64,000 nt of DNA from Cystobacter fuscus (GTDB taxonomy: Bacteria > Myxococcota > Myxococcia > Myxococcales > Myxococcaceae): positions 5,208,001 to 5,272,000 of the forward strand of contig NZ_CP022098.1 in NCBI RefSeq assembly GCF_002305875.1. Reading direction: 5' to 3'. A program made the position numbers and the translations under genes. Shown here piece by piece: positions 1-8,975 of this stretch (the stretch's first letter is position 1; every line of letters begins with the position of its first letter). The notes below the pieces were generated by a model. That model ran no database searches, was not told where the DNA came from, and was given only the letters and a program-made list of their open reading frames with translations.

Positions 1-95
1 CCTAGGAAAAGTATGGATGAGGAAAGAGTCCGGGCGATTCAGTAAGCGCAAAAGTTCACGGATTGTCGTAACGCCAATGAGAGGGAGTAGCACAA

Positions 96-494
96 TTGAG
101 AGGCAAAGCGAAAACGTGGTATGCTGCCAGTGTTGTTTTGTTTTTTCGACTCAAGAGCGGCCGTCAAAGGAAATTCACCGTCTGGGAGAATGTCTATTTG
201 ATTGCTGCGCGGACTCCAGCAGAGGCGCTGGCTCGTGCTGAGGAGCGCGGACGGCAGGCGACCGACCCACAAGACGAAATCACATGGAATGGAAAGCCCG
301 CTGAGATTGTTTTTGGTGGAATCAGGAAGCTGATTACGTGTGCGGCGGACCCAATCCTTTCCAATCAGGCATTGGTCACAAGGCTTCACGACGGAGTCGA
401 GGCCACTTATTCTTCGTTCACGGTCAATAGCAAGGCTGAATTGGATGCCTTGATTCGAGGGGAATCTGTTGCCGTTCTTTATGACGAAGGCTAA
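96..494 (+). CDS. DUF4288-type protein, likely orphan immunity protein
   Basis: Predicted small soluble protein of 132 residues. The N-terminal WYAASVVLFFRL, followed by VWENVYLI and an EALARAEERG helix, is the pattern of the DUF4288 family. Members of this family often sit beside polymorphic-toxin genes; no activity is known to me. The start is a TTG at 96, chosen because GAGGGAG lies about 8 bases upstream; no good ATG is in frame. The gene is richer in A+T than the housekeeping genes, as usual for toxin/immunity cassettes. Its cognate toxin would lie left of the window: bases 1-45 keep one frame open to a TAA and could be the tail of that toxin, but this is too short to call. The immunity role is inferred from position only. 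Confidence 0.7.
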   Translation: MRGKAKTWYAASVVLFFRLKSGRQRKFTVWENVYLIAARTPAEALARAEERGRQATDPQDEITWNGKPAEIVFGGIRKLITCAADPILSNQALVTRLHDGVEATYSSFTVNSKAELDALIRGESVAVLYDEG

Positions 495-534
495 AAGCAT
501 CTGGTTACCTCAATTTTGGGTTCTGGAGACAAAC

Positions 535-945
535 ATGCCTTTGCCGCACGTGTTGGAGATGGTGAGAAGGTGCCCCGGCATGTATTTGCGGTGCGTACAG
601 TTTGATGTCGCCGTTGCATTCGTGGATGGTTTCGATGTCGCAACGAATGGTGGCCTTCTCGTCGGATTCAGGGAGTGGCTGGTGTTGAGGCTGAACGACG
701 GGAACAACCTGGCGTGGTCCCAGATCCTCTTGAGGATTGACCAGTCAGAGCGGGCTGGCGATCCTTCTGCTGCAACGGAGGAGGCGCGGGTCGCCTTCCT
801 GTTTTCGACTCTCGACGAGTTCCTCTCAGAACGCGAGCGACCAACCGGGATGCGCTCTATTTTCGTTCGGTACGAGGACTGGCTGCGGGCCCAAGACTGG
901 TACGATCCCGGTTCACCTGATTGGGTGCCACGTTCCAAGGACTGA
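535..945 (+). CDS. Immunity-like protein (CPGMY / FREWL family)
   Basis: Predicted soluble protein of 136 residues. ATG at 535 has GGAG six bases upstream; the frame is open further upstream, but that would overlap the preceding gene. Visible features are a CPGMYLR segment near residue 13, then FVDGFDVA, a FREWL stretch and an acidic C-terminal helix. The same arrangement (RPD, YGFVLGLESA, FREWL) occurs in the gene at 8976, so the two look like distant paralogues in one island. Small proteins with an RPGMY-like start, a helical middle and an aromatic W motif are common next to Rhs and other polymorphic toxins, where they act as immunity proteins. That role is inference. No partner toxin lies immediately upstream within the window. 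Confidence 0.6.
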   Translation: MPLPHVLEMVRRCPGMYLRCVQFDVAVAFVDGFDVATNGGLLVGFREWLVLRLNDGNNLAWSQILLRIDQSERAGDPSAATEEARVAFLFSTLDEFLSERERPTGMRSIFVRYEDWLRAQDWYDPGSPDWVPRSKD

Positions 946-1169
946 GTAGAGTCGGTTGTTGGTGTAGGCAAGGAGCCGGAACTCCGCTCCTGCCCCTCTC
1001 TCCCGGCGCTCCACGTACCGTCCTGCCTCGCGTTGGGGCTGTGCGGGCGGAGAGCGCGTAGGGCGGTCTCATCGGACTGGTGTGGTGGGGAGCCGCTCTG
1101 GTTTCCTCGGAGTGGTCGCCGCGAGTTGGCTTTCGTCTGGGTCAATCACCGTGCAACGTGGCAGCGTGC

Positions 1170-1657
1170 CTACCCCGAGAAGACGGAGCGGCGCTCCTTG
1201 AGGAGGGCGTGCAACATGCCCTGGATGGACTCGCGGGTGCGCTCGGTGAGCCGCTGCACCTGGGACAGGTCCTCGGCGGCCTCGGGGGGCAGGTCGCCCA
1301 TGCCGATGGGCTCGCCAAAGCGCAGCGTCCAGCGCGCCGGCAGGGGCGGCAGCGTCACCGGCACATAGTCCAGGCCCAGGAAGCCCGCGGGCAGCTTGCC
1401 CAGCAGCGGCACCGTCTCCTCGGCCCCCACGATGGCCACCGGGACGATGGGCGCACCCGTGCGCAGCGCCAGCTTCACGAAGCCTCCCCGGCCGAAGCGC
1501 TTGAGCTGGTAGCGCTGGGCGAAGGGCTTGCCCATGCCCTGGCTGCCCTCGGGGAAGACGATGACCGGGCGCAACTCGTCCCAACAGCCGCAGCGCGTTC
1601 TCCGGGCAGGCGCGCACCGCCCCCAGCCGGTTCATCAGCGTCCCCATCATCGGCGCG
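1170..1657 (-). pseudogene. 3'-end fragment of the acyltransferase gene (frameshifted copy)
   Basis: On the minus strand this stretch copies the last third of the acyltransferase gene at 12698-14338, almost base for base from 1172 to 1657. It covers the PEGS block (PVIVFPEGSQGMG) through the C-terminal KERRSVFSG. One extra C near 1582 (gtcccaac against gtccaac) breaks the frame, and the fragment ends in TAG where the intact gene has TGA. The acyl-binding NHxxxxD part is absent, so it cannot be active. It lies in the same orientation as the intact gene on the other side of the Rhs island, forming a long direct repeat. Confidence 0.9.
1172..1657. repeat. Left copy of a 486-base direct repeat flanking the Rhs island
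   Basis: Direct repeat partner of 12700-13184. Similarity begins at accccgagaagacgg and stops abruptly after catcggcgcg. There are scattered substitutions and one single-base insertion. The flanks outside the repeat are unrelated. Confidence 0.9.
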
Positions 1658-1929
1658 CTCGTGGACGTCATGGCCAGAGTCTCTGTGCCGAGACTACCGT
1701 CCTGCTCCACGCTCACCCGCCGGGTCGGGAACGCGATGGGGTGTGGTGGCGGAACAGTCGGGGACAGAGGGGGCGAGCAGGTTGGCATGAGACGTGCTTG
1801 TCTGTGGATCTCGAGTGACTTGGGGTGGTTGCCGCAACGGTGGATGGACCTCGAAGGTCGCTTGGTTCCCGAGCCGAGGTTTGGCGTGAAGGACCGTGCC
1901 TGTTCTGAAGGTGGAAGAGAGTTTTGCCC

Positions 1930-2274
1930 ATGAGATGGATTGTTGTCGCGTTGGGATTTACCACTGTGTTTGGGGGCGGCTGTGGGAGAACAGAGAGCGA
2001 GCCCCAGTTCGTCGTGCACCAGGAACCGCTGGCGGAGCCTCGTGTGCTACGGGCAGAGAAGGCCACGAAGCAGATAGGCGAGGACTGCGGGGAGAATGGG
2101 TCCAGCGCATGTCTGTCTGGCATCTGTCTCCACGTGAAGCCCGGCCGCCGCGAGGGATACGTGTGCAGCCAGCCCTGCCAGGGGCACGGAGATTGTCCCG
2201 GGGGCTGGCGCTGCTCTCAGCTCTACCCATCTCCCAAGGGGAGATCGTGCGTTCCACCCTCAAACGAGGGTTGA
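1930..2274 (+). CDS. Small Cys-rich lipoprotein upstream of the Rhs gene
   Basis: Predicted exported lipoprotein of 114 residues. The start MRWIVVALGFTTVFGGGC is a short signal peptide with a GGGC lipobox; the cysteine near residue 18 would be lipidated. The rest has about eight further cysteines in spaced pairs (GEDCG, ACLSGICL, VCSQPCQGHGDCPGGWRC), typical of small disulfide-stabilised extracellular domains. ATG at 1930 has GGAAGAGAG about 8 bases upstream. It is followed after 100 bases by the secreted Rhs gene on the same strand. A role in surface attachment or export of the Rhs protein is possible but is inference. I do not recognise a named family. Confidence 0.65.
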   Translation: MRWIVVALGFTTVFGGGCGRTESEPQFVVHQEPLAEPRVLRAEKATKQIGEDCGENGSSACLSGICLHVKPGRREGYVCSQPCQGHGDCPGGWRCSQLYPSPKGRSCVPPSNEG

Positions 2275-2374
2275 TGCTGCCTCTGCGCCGTGAGCTCCTC
2301 TTTCGGTGAGAGTTGTTGAGTAGGAGCGCGCTACGTTCTCAAGCCAGATTTGGCTTTCTTCTGGATATTTGTTC

Positions 2375-5300
2375 ATGAAAAATAGAGATTTTCCTTGGTT
2401 CAATGGGCTCCTTGCGTCGTCTGGAGCGTCCTGGCCGTCTGCTGCTTGTCTGGTCATGCTGTTTTGTTTGTTGGTCATGACTTCCGCTCACGCCCATGAT
2501 TTTGGCTACCACGAACTGCGCTCCAATCCCGATGGAATCGGTGCTTCCATCATCACCTGGGACTGCAGTTGCCCCGGCGGAACCGTGGGGAGTCAGCGGT
2601 GTACTCGTTATGCCACCGATGGTGCGGGCAACGTGTCTCCCGACGCTCGAAGAGATTATCTGTTCCTTGGGACCCTGGGCCTCAATGCCTGTGCGAAGGG
2701 GCCTCAGTGGGAATGCAACAGCGACTTGGATTGCGTGAAGCCAGGCGCTTTTGGTCAGGGTCAGTGTGTCGTCAATCCTGCTGCTCAACTGACGGAGACC
2801 GCGAGTGGAAATGAATTCTTCGATCCCATCGTGATGTGCAGTTACCCGGTGCCGGAATCCGAGGTGTGTGATGGCAAGGACAATGATCTCGATGGGCAGA
2901 CGGATGAAGACGGGTTCGGTGGGACGGTCTGCCTGCAGGACGGTGGGACCGCGACCATCCCTGACGCGGGCGGTGACGGTGGTTTGTTCTGTGGAGCGGA
3001 AATCTGCGCGGATGGTCAGGACAACGATTGTGATGGTGCGGTGGACGAGGACTGCATGCCCGGAGAACTCGATGGGGGCGGGCCGGTGGGAAGCAATCGA
3101 TGCCTCTACAGATACGATCCCGTCAATCTCGCCTCGGGCTCCAGCTTCGAGCAGGTGGAGGATCTGCGTATAGAGGATGGCTTCACCACCTTGACCTTCG
3201 ATCGGACGTTCAGTTCCCGGGGCGATGAGTGGATATACGATGCCCCCCTGGTGGGAGTGCCCAAGCCCTTTGGCGGAAGCCCCAACAATCCCGAGTCCGT
3301 GGAATGGTGGCACAACTGGCTGAGCGTCGTGGTGGAACACCAGTACCACTGGAGTGTCCGTACGCCGGATGGAGGCTTGTTGCGTTTCCTCCCGTGCTCG
3401 GGCTCGACTTGCGAGGCCGCGCCCGCGGAAGGAAACCAGTCCCGTCCAGAGCGCTTGAAGCGGACCCCCACGGGCTATGAGCTGCGCCAGTCGGATGGAA
3501 CGCTGCTGGTCTATGAAGCCCTCTTCCTGGCACCGCGAGAGGGGAGGCGCCGCTATTTCTTGTCCCGGGTGGTCTCCGGGGCGGGAGTCGATCTGGCGCA
3601 GCTGAACTATGCCCAGCCCAACCTGAATGATTGCGCGCAGGGCGCGCCGGGAAGCAGTCCAGGAGTACCCTATCTCTCCAGCGTGCAGAGTCCCGCGGGA
3701 GCGAGCCTGAGCTTCGAGTACCGTGCGCTTGCGCGTTCCACGGGGGGCGTGGACTGTGTCATCGATCGGGTGCGCACTCTTGCCTACCAGGATAAACCGA
3801 AGGATTCGGTGGTGTACGCCTACACCACACACGGGGGAATCGAGCGACCAGGGCGTATCGCACAGGCGGAAAAACGCGCGCGCCTGGAGCGCTATCTCTA
3901 CGCGGCGGGAGAGTTTCAGCGCTCGGAGGCGGGAGTGCTGCTGGTGCGGCATACGTACGGGTCGGATGGGCGTGTGGACTCGGCGACAGGAGGAGGCCAT
4001 GGCGCCTCGCTTTCCTGGGAGCCCACGGCGGGGGCCTGCCAACCGGGTTCCAATTGCTGTGGCCGGATGCCCCAGGTGCGCCAGGCGGTGGATTCCTACG
4101 CGGGACGGGGTGACGGCAATGAGGGGGCCGCCGGCGTGTTGAGCACCTATGCGACGCTCTCCAACTATGGCCAGGAGAATGCGCCGCGCATGTACCAGAC
4201 GCAGGATGAGTGCGCGGTGAGTGGAGCTTGCAGCCCGGGCTCGGTCCGCTCGGAGTGGACCTGCTCGTCGCCCGGAAATCCCGGCAAGGAAATCGCGCGC
4301 AAGGACAAGCGGGACAACTGGCAGGTATTTGGCTATTCCTTGTCACCCGAAGCCTCTCCACGATTGGAGCTCGCCAGTGTCAAGCGGGGTGCCTCGGATA
4401 TGCTCGGGACGGGGGCCCTGGAGGAAACACGGTACACCTATATCTACGCCAACGGCCAGCAACTGCCGCAAGTGGAGGAGGAGGCCAGTGTCCTGGGAGG
4501 GGCCGCGGATCTCAAGCGCACGCTTCACGTCTATGCCCCCGGAACGGACCGCGAGAAGGCCCTCATTCGCTCTGGTTGGACGCGGGTCCGCGGCAGCAAC
4601 GGCACCTGGACGACCGAACGCCGTTTCGTGGGCACCTTCTTTTTCACTACCATCAATGGAACCGAGGAGGATCCATTTGGCCGGGTGAGGGAGGTTCATG
4701 GTCCATGCTGGGTGAGCAGTGAGTCCGCCACGGATTGTCCCACGACGGTGCCCCATCCCGTGACGCACTACGTGTATTTCGAGCCGAACGCCACTAGCGC
4801 GCATGCCAACCGGTTGTCCCAGGAGATTGTCTACCCCGCCGGAGGCCCGGTGGGTCCGAATTCGGTCAGTCTGATGACCGGGCACCTTTACGATTTCAAT
4901 TCCAACTGGAGCCGAATCGAGACCGTCATCGACGCCAATGGACGGACCACCACGAACTATTACGATGAAGACCGGCTCGTGAGGACGGAGGATGGCGCCT
5001 ATCAGGCGTATCGGTCGAAACTCATCACCTACGGCTATCAGAGCGACAAGTACTTGAGCTACATCAGCCATCCCGAGGGAGACTTCGATGTCTTCTGCTA
5101 CCGCACCGGTACCTCGCCGGACGGGCGCTGCACCAGTGGTGCGATGTCGGACAAACTCCAGTGGGTGGCACGAGCCCGTGGGGCGGATGGGACGGGTTGG
5201 ACGGAGAAGACCGTCTACGCCTACTGGCCCGATGGAACGCTGAAAGAGGAGCGATTCCTGAGCCAGACGGGGAGCGGGACGCAGACGAGGCGGGTGATGA

Positions 5301-8300
5301 AGTACGCGGCGGATGCGCACAAGCGGCCGACGTGGAGCAAGTGGGGAGAAGGTGCGGGGAGCTTCAGCGCGGCGAAGTCCTTCGATGGCGCGGACAACCT
5401 GACGGGAGTGGGGCACGCCTTCAACAATCCGCCCGCGTGGTGTGGCGGGGTGAAGACGGGGATGGGGTCGCTGGAGAACGGTACGCCGTTGTCTCAGCTG
5501 TGCTCCTCGCTGGCCTATGACCGGGCCAACAGGCTGGTACAGGTGGACGAGTTCCCGGAGGACGGCGTCTCCCAGCGCACGCTCTTCACCTATGACGTGC
5601 AGGGCAACGTGTCCGGAGTGAAGGTGGGTTGCCAGTCCACGGACACGTTCGCGACCTGCGCTCAGCCCGTGTCCACGTACACGCATGACGATTTCGGCCA
5701 GGTGGTGGAGGTGTCCCTGCCGCACGCCGATGGGCCGGTGCGCTACGCTTATGATGCCCAGGGTAACCAGGTGGTGAAGGAGACGGCCGCGATGCGTCAG
5801 GCCGGCGAGTATGTATTTTCCACCTACGACATGCTCTCGCGCCTGGTTTCCGTCCAGCGAGTGCATGCCACGGGAAGCGAGCTTCTCTATCGTCTGGGTT
5901 ACGATGCCCAGGGAACGCCTCCCTCGAGTTGTCCGGCGGTGGAATACACCAAGGGCCGGCTTCGCCACCGCGAGGACTCTTTCGGCACCACCTGGTTCTC
6001 GTATGACTTGTGGGGCAACCTGCTGGGGGAGATTCGCGTGAGGGCGGGGGCCACGACGTGTGGCACCGAAGTCAATGCGAACCCGCACACTCGCTACACC
6101 TACACGCTCAACGGCAACCTCCAGTCGGTGACGTACCCGAACGGGCGGACGGTGACGTATGTGTACGGGACGGGAGGCAACACCAACCGGGTGAGCGCGG
6201 TGGACGTGACGCTGTACGACGGGACGGCGTGGATCACACGGCGGCTGTTGAGCAACGTCACGTGGGAGCCGTATGGAGGGCTGCGGGGCTACACGTTGAA
6301 CCCGCCCGGAGCGAATGGCTCCATGACGGTGGAGTACGGACTGGGGGATGACGGCTCGGTGCCGCCCGCGGGCTGCTCCACCAGTTTCCCCTCCGCGGCG
6401 GGCTCGGACCTGACGGGGCGGCTGCGCAGCCTGCGCGTGTCCTCGGGCAGCGTGGCGATGGGGGCGGGGACGGGAGATATCTACCAGCGGACGTACACGT
6501 GGAAGGCGGACCAGGTGGTGCGTACGGACACGTGCCTGCTGGGGCAGAATGCGACGCCGATGCAGGAGACGTACGCCTACGACAGGACGCTGCGTCTGAC
6601 GGGAGCGGGCCGGACGGCGGGTAACTTCAGCGCGACGGGTGGGGCGTTTGGCTCGCGAGCCTATACGTATGACGGACGGGGCAACCGCACGGCCATGACG
6701 AGCGACGGAGCCACCTTCTCGCTGAACTACGCGACAGGCAGCGGGCACAAGGACCGGCTGGTAGGGTGGGGTTCGAGCGCGGCCAACAGCCAGCTGGGGT
6801 ACAGGCTGGAGTACGACGCGGAAGGACGAGTCACGCGCAAGGCGGACATGAGAGAGAACACCACCCTGGCGTTTGAGTACGGGCAGTCGGTGGGGGTGGC
6901 CACGGAGAGCGTCTTCCGGGCGGTGGAGGTGAATGGGGCCTTCTACAACTACTACTACGACGGGCTGGGACGCCGGAGGCAGAAGAGTTACCCGGGAGGG
7001 ACGAGCGACGAGTTCTTCTACACGGGGGCCAACCAGTTGCTGGTGGACCGGGGAAGCAGCGACGTGGTGACGCCTGTGGCGCACTACACGCAGGACGACT
7101 ACGTGTGGTTGGGCGGGCGGCCGGTGGCGCTGGTGCGCGGCAAGCTGAGCAACGCGTGGACGCGGCTGGCGGACACGTCGGCGGACTGCACTCGCAACGG
7201 GGAGGCCGCGGCCTGCGGAGTCTACTTCCCGGTGACGGACCAGTTGGGCAAGCCGGTGCTGATGTTGGATGGCAGCGGCCATGTGGCGGGAGCGGTGGAT
7301 TACGAGCCGTTTGGCCACGTCAACCGGGTGGGACTGGTGGCGGAGACGGTGCATCCGCTCGACAACGACAGTGCCTCCAGCCAGACGCTGGGCATCATGG
7401 CGCAGCCCACGGGGACGTCGCCGCTGGCGAACCACGCGACATCCGTGAGGATGCGGGCTATGTTCCACCAAGTGGACCTGACGGCGGGACAGGTGGACGT
7501 GGTGGATGCGGACCTGGGGACGGTATTGGCCTCCGTGTCGGGAGCGGGCCGAGGGCGGACCTGGTCGAACTGGGTGACCCCTTCCACGGGACGCGCGAGC
7601 GTGAGGCTGGTTTGGTCCGGTGGGCCGACGAACACGACGTCCCAGGGCGTGGTGCTGGAAGGCTACGAGTATCAGCGCTACCAGACCGGGGCCCAACCCT
7701 TCTGGACGCCGCTGCGTTTCCCCGGCCAGTACCACGACGCCGAGACCGACCTCTTCGAGAACTGGAACCGCTACTACGACCCGAGCATTGGTCGGTACTT
7801 GCAATCGGAGCCGGTGCTGCAAATGCCTACGATAGTTCATGGCTTTGCTCGGCAGGGCCAAGTTCTGACGCCATACGCATACGCACTGAACAACCCTCTC
7901 CATTTCGTCGACCCCAATGGCCTTATTCCAATCGACACCGTTTGGGACGTCGGAAACGTCATCTATGATATCGTTGTTGGAGACTGGACGGCACTCGGCT
8001 TCGATGTGGCCGCGATGGCTGTGCCCTACGTCCCTGCGGGTGCCTCGAAAGTTGCTGGCCTCTGCGGTAAGGCCGCAAAGGGCGGAGGCGAAAAACTCGT
8101 TGACATCTACCGCGCTGTTGGTCCAGATGAGCTTGAAGATATCCTAGCCACCGGAGCGTTCAGGAACTTGCCTGGGCTGGAAGGCAAATACTTCACGACG
8201 AGCGGCGAAGCGGCGGCAAGCTACGCTCGTCAAGCCGTTCAGGCCTTTGGCGACGCCCCGTACACCATCGTGCGGACACAGGTACCTGAGAGCGTTCTGC

Positions 8301-8425
8301 GCACACCGGGGATCAGTGCAACGGTAGACCGTGGTATCCCTGCCTATGTTCTCCCGACCGAGGCGTTGCCAGGCCTTCAACCTCAGATCCTCAATTACTC
8401 ACCCATACCGTGGAGACTGCCATGA
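2375..8425 (+). CDS. Secreted Rhs/YD-repeat toxin with ADP-ribosyltransferase-like tip
   Basis: Protein of 2016 residues. An N-terminal signal peptide (hydrophobic AACLVMLFCLLVM, cleavage after AHA near residue 41) indicates Sec export. Two MopE-type calcium-binding-like motifs (CDGKDNDLDG near 165, CADGQDNDCDG near 210) and a DUF6531-like segment near 250 precede a long run of YD repeats. The Rhs core ends with RYYDPSIGRYLQ near 1800 and NNPLHFVDPNG near 1845, the usual junction before a variable toxin. The last 165 residues carry YRAV near 1912, then a GKYFTTSGEAAASYA segment and a late PTEAL glutamate. This is the layout of ADP-ribosyltransferase-like Rhs tips. The ATG at 2375 is preferred over the in-frame TTG at 2369. 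The stop overlaps the next start (ATGA). Bases 6402-7813 are duplicated downstream. The toxin class is inferred from pattern only. Confidence 0.85.
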   Translation: MKNRDFPWFNGLLASSGASWPSAACLVMLFCLLVMTSAHAHDFGYHELRSNPDGIGASIITWDCSCPGGTVGSQRCTRYATDGAGNVSPDARRDYLFLGTLGLNACAKGPQWECNSDLDCVKPGAFGQGQCVVNPAAQLTETASGNEFFDPIVMCSYPVPESEVCDGKDNDLDGQTDEDGFGGTVCLQDGGTATIPDAGGDGGLFCGAEICADGQDNDCDGAVDEDCMPGELDGGGPVGSNRCLYRYDPVNLASGSSFEQVEDLRIEDGFTTLTFDRTFSSRGDEWIYDAPLVGVPKPFGGSPNNPESVEWWHNWLSVVVEHQYHWSVRTPDGGLLRFLPCSGSTCEAAPAEGNQSRPERLKRTPTGYELRQSDGTLLVYEALFLAPREGRRRYFLSRVVSGAGVDLAQLNYAQPNLNDCAQGAPGSSPGVPYLSSVQSPAGASLSFEYRALARSTGGVDCVIDRVRTLAYQDKPKDSVVYAYTTHGGIERPGRIAQAEKRARLERYLYAAGEFQRSEAGVLLVRHTYGSDGRVDSATGGGHGASLSWEPTAGACQPGSNCCGRMPQVRQAVDSYAGRGDGNEGAAGVLSTYATLSNYGQENAPRMYQTQDECAVSGACSPGSVRSEWTCSSPGNPGKEIARKDKRDNWQVFGYSLSPEASPRLELASVKRGASDMLGTGALEETRYTYIYANGQQLPQVEEEASVLGGAADLKRTLHVYAPGTDREKALIRSGWTRVRGSNGTWTTERRFVGTFFFTTINGTEEDPFGRVREVHGPCWVSSESATDCPTTVPHPVTHYVYFEPNATSAHANRLSQEIVYPAGGPVGPNSVSLMTGHLYDFNSNWSRIETVIDANGRTTTNYYDEDRLVRTEDGAYQAYRSKLITYGYQSDKYLSYISHPEGDFDVFCYRTGTSPDGRCTSGAMSDKLQWVARARGADGTGWTEKTVYAYWPDGTLKEERFLSQTGSGTQTRRVMKYAADAHKRPTWSKWGEGAGSFSAAKSFDGADNLTGVGHAFNNPPAWCGGVKTGMGSLENGTPLSQLCSSLAYDRANRLVQVDEFPEDGVSQRTLFTYDVQGNVSGVKVGCQSTDTFATCAQPVSTYTHDDFGQVVEVSLPHADGPVRYAYDAQGNQVVKETAAMRQAGEYVFSTYDMLSRLVSVQRVHATGSELLYRLGYDAQGTPPSSCPAVEYTKGRLRHREDSFGTTWFSYDLWGNLLGEIRVRAGATTCGTEVNANPHTRYTYTLNGNLQSVTYPNGRTVTYVYGTGGNTNRVSAVDVTLYDGTAWITRRLLSNVTWEPYGGLRGYTLNPPGANGSMTVEYGLGDDGSVPPAGCSTSFPSAAGSDLTGRLRSLRVSSGSVAMGAGTGDIYQRTYTWKADQVVRTDTCLLGQNATPMQETYAYDRTLRLTGAGRTAGNFSATGGAFGSRAYTYDGRGNRTAMTSDGATFSLNYATGSGHKDRLVGWGSSAANSQLGYRLEYDAEGRVTRKADMRENTTLAFEYGQSVGVATESVFRAVEVNGAFYNYYYDGLGRRRQKSYPGGTSDEFFYTGANQLLVDRGSSDVVTPVAHYTQDDYVWLGGRPVALVRGKLSNAWTRLADTSADCTRNGEAAACGVYFPVTDQLGKPVLMLDGSGHVAGAVDYEPFGHVNRVGLVAETVHPLDNDSASSQTLGIMAQPTGTSPLANHATSVRMRAMFHQVDLTAGQVDVVDADLGTVLASVSGAGRGRTWSNWVTPSTGRASVRLVWSGGPTNTTSQGVVLEGYEYQRYQTGAQPFWTPLRFPGQYHDAETDLFENWNRYYDPSIGRYLQSEPVLQMPTIVHGFARQGQVLTPYAYALNNPLHFVDPNGLIPIDTVWDVGNVIYDIVVGDWTALGFDVAAMAVPYVPAGASKVAGLCGKAAKGGGEKLVDIYRAVGPDELEDILATGAFRNLPGLEGKYFTTSGEAAASYARQAVQAFGDAPYTIVRTQVPESVLRTPGISATVDRGIPAYVLPTEALPGLQPQILNYSPIPWRLP
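6402..7813. repeat. Rhs core segment duplicated at 9369-9893 and 10542-11458
   Basis: The stretch encodes the last YD repeats and the conserved core of the Rhs protein. It is nearly identical, without indels in the parts compared, to 9369-9893 (offset 2967) and 10542-11458 (offset 3645). Similarity falls away at the toxin junction, just after RYLQ. It is the substrate expected for tip exchange by homologous recombination. Confidence 0.9.
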
Positions 8426-8742
8426 AGCGGTTCATTACCAACATCCGTCTCAAGCGGACTGAGGAGGGAGGAAGAAGTCAGCCCATTCCTCCGAGAACCT
8501 TCGGGTGCCCAGTTTTCTTTGAGAACGTCCCAGAGCTTCAATCCCACGGTTATGATTGTCGGATGCTGCTTGCGGAATACGGAGAGCCCGTTCCTCCAGG
8601 TGGGGCCGTCGATGAAGTCGCTCTGCTATTTCTTTCAGCAGATGAACTCCTCCCCTTCGTGAGGCCAGGTGTCAGGTTCTCTATGTGGGAAGGCAAGACT
8701 ATCGGCTCCGGAGTCGTGGTCAGAGTTGAGGATGCACCTTGA
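8422..8742 (+). CDS. Probable immunity protein resembling EF-Tu domain 3
   Basis: Protein of 106 residues whose ATG overlaps the Rhs stop as ATGA, so it should be translated by coupling with the toxin, the classic arrangement for a cognate immunity protein. The sequence resembles the third (C-terminal beta-barrel) domain of elongation factor Tu. RLKRTEEGGRSQP matches the EF-Tu stretch containing (D/E)EGGRxTPF, and VRPGVRFSMWEGKTIGSGVV matches the end of EF-Tu with LRFAIREGGRTVGAGVV. No GTPase domain is present. Some Rhs ADP-ribosyltransferase toxins modify EF-Tu, so this protein may bind and occupy the toxin by mimicking its target. The homology is read by eye; the mimicry idea is inference. 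Confidence 0.7.
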   Translation: MKRFITNIRLKRTEEGGRSQPIPPRTFGCPVFFENVPELQSHGYDCRMLLAEYGEPVPPGGAVDEVALLFLSADELLPFVRPGVRFSMWEGKTIGSGVVVRVEDAP

Positions 8743-8746
8743 GTAG

Positions 8747-8944
8747 CTAACTCAACTGACTGAAGAGGATGAGGCGGCAGGCGAGCTGGAGGCGGGCGAA
8801 GTGGACGTTGTCACGCACTTCGTAGCGGATGGTGAGCCGACGGTAGCGTGGCAGCCACGCCAGAGTTCGCTCCGCCACCCAACGGTGGCGGTCCAAACCC
8901 TTCGAGGCGTCGATGCCACGGCGAGCAATGCGCGGCTGGAGGCG
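8747..8944 (-). pseudogene. C-terminal remnant of an IS5-family transposase
   Basis: On the minus strand the frame reads IARRGIDASKGLDRHRWVAERTLAWLPRYRRLTIRYE and ends with LACRLILFSQLS. This is the C-terminal end of an IS5-family DDE transposase: the catalytic glutamate lies in the (H/R)RWVxERT block. Everything upstream of about residue 65 from the end is missing and the frame continues into unrelated sequence. A short inverted repeat (TTGAGT / ACTCAA, 8739-8755) lies at its end and may be the old IS terminus. It marks past insertion within the toxin island. Confidence 0.8.
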
Positions 8945-8975
8945 CACTCCAGTAGCCCTCCGGATAGGATAGAAT

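Noticed and set aside
17-241. Frame of 74 codons at the left edge
   Set aside because: It overlaps the better-supported DUF4288 gene, shows no family resemblance, and ends without a plausible partner.
4343-7903. Very long open frame on the minus strand opposite the Rhs gene
   Set aside because: It is antisense to a clear Rhs gene. Its composition (His, Arg, Val rich) is what G/C-rich codons give when read backwards, with no family pattern or ribosome-binding site. The same holds for the long antisense frames opposite recG (20561-23983), the M4 protease (35065-37887) and the glycosidase (47806-50748).
8739-8755. Short inverted repeat as a terminator for the EF-Tu-like gene
   Set aside because: The stem has only six pairs and no T-run; it is more likely the end of the old insertion sequence.
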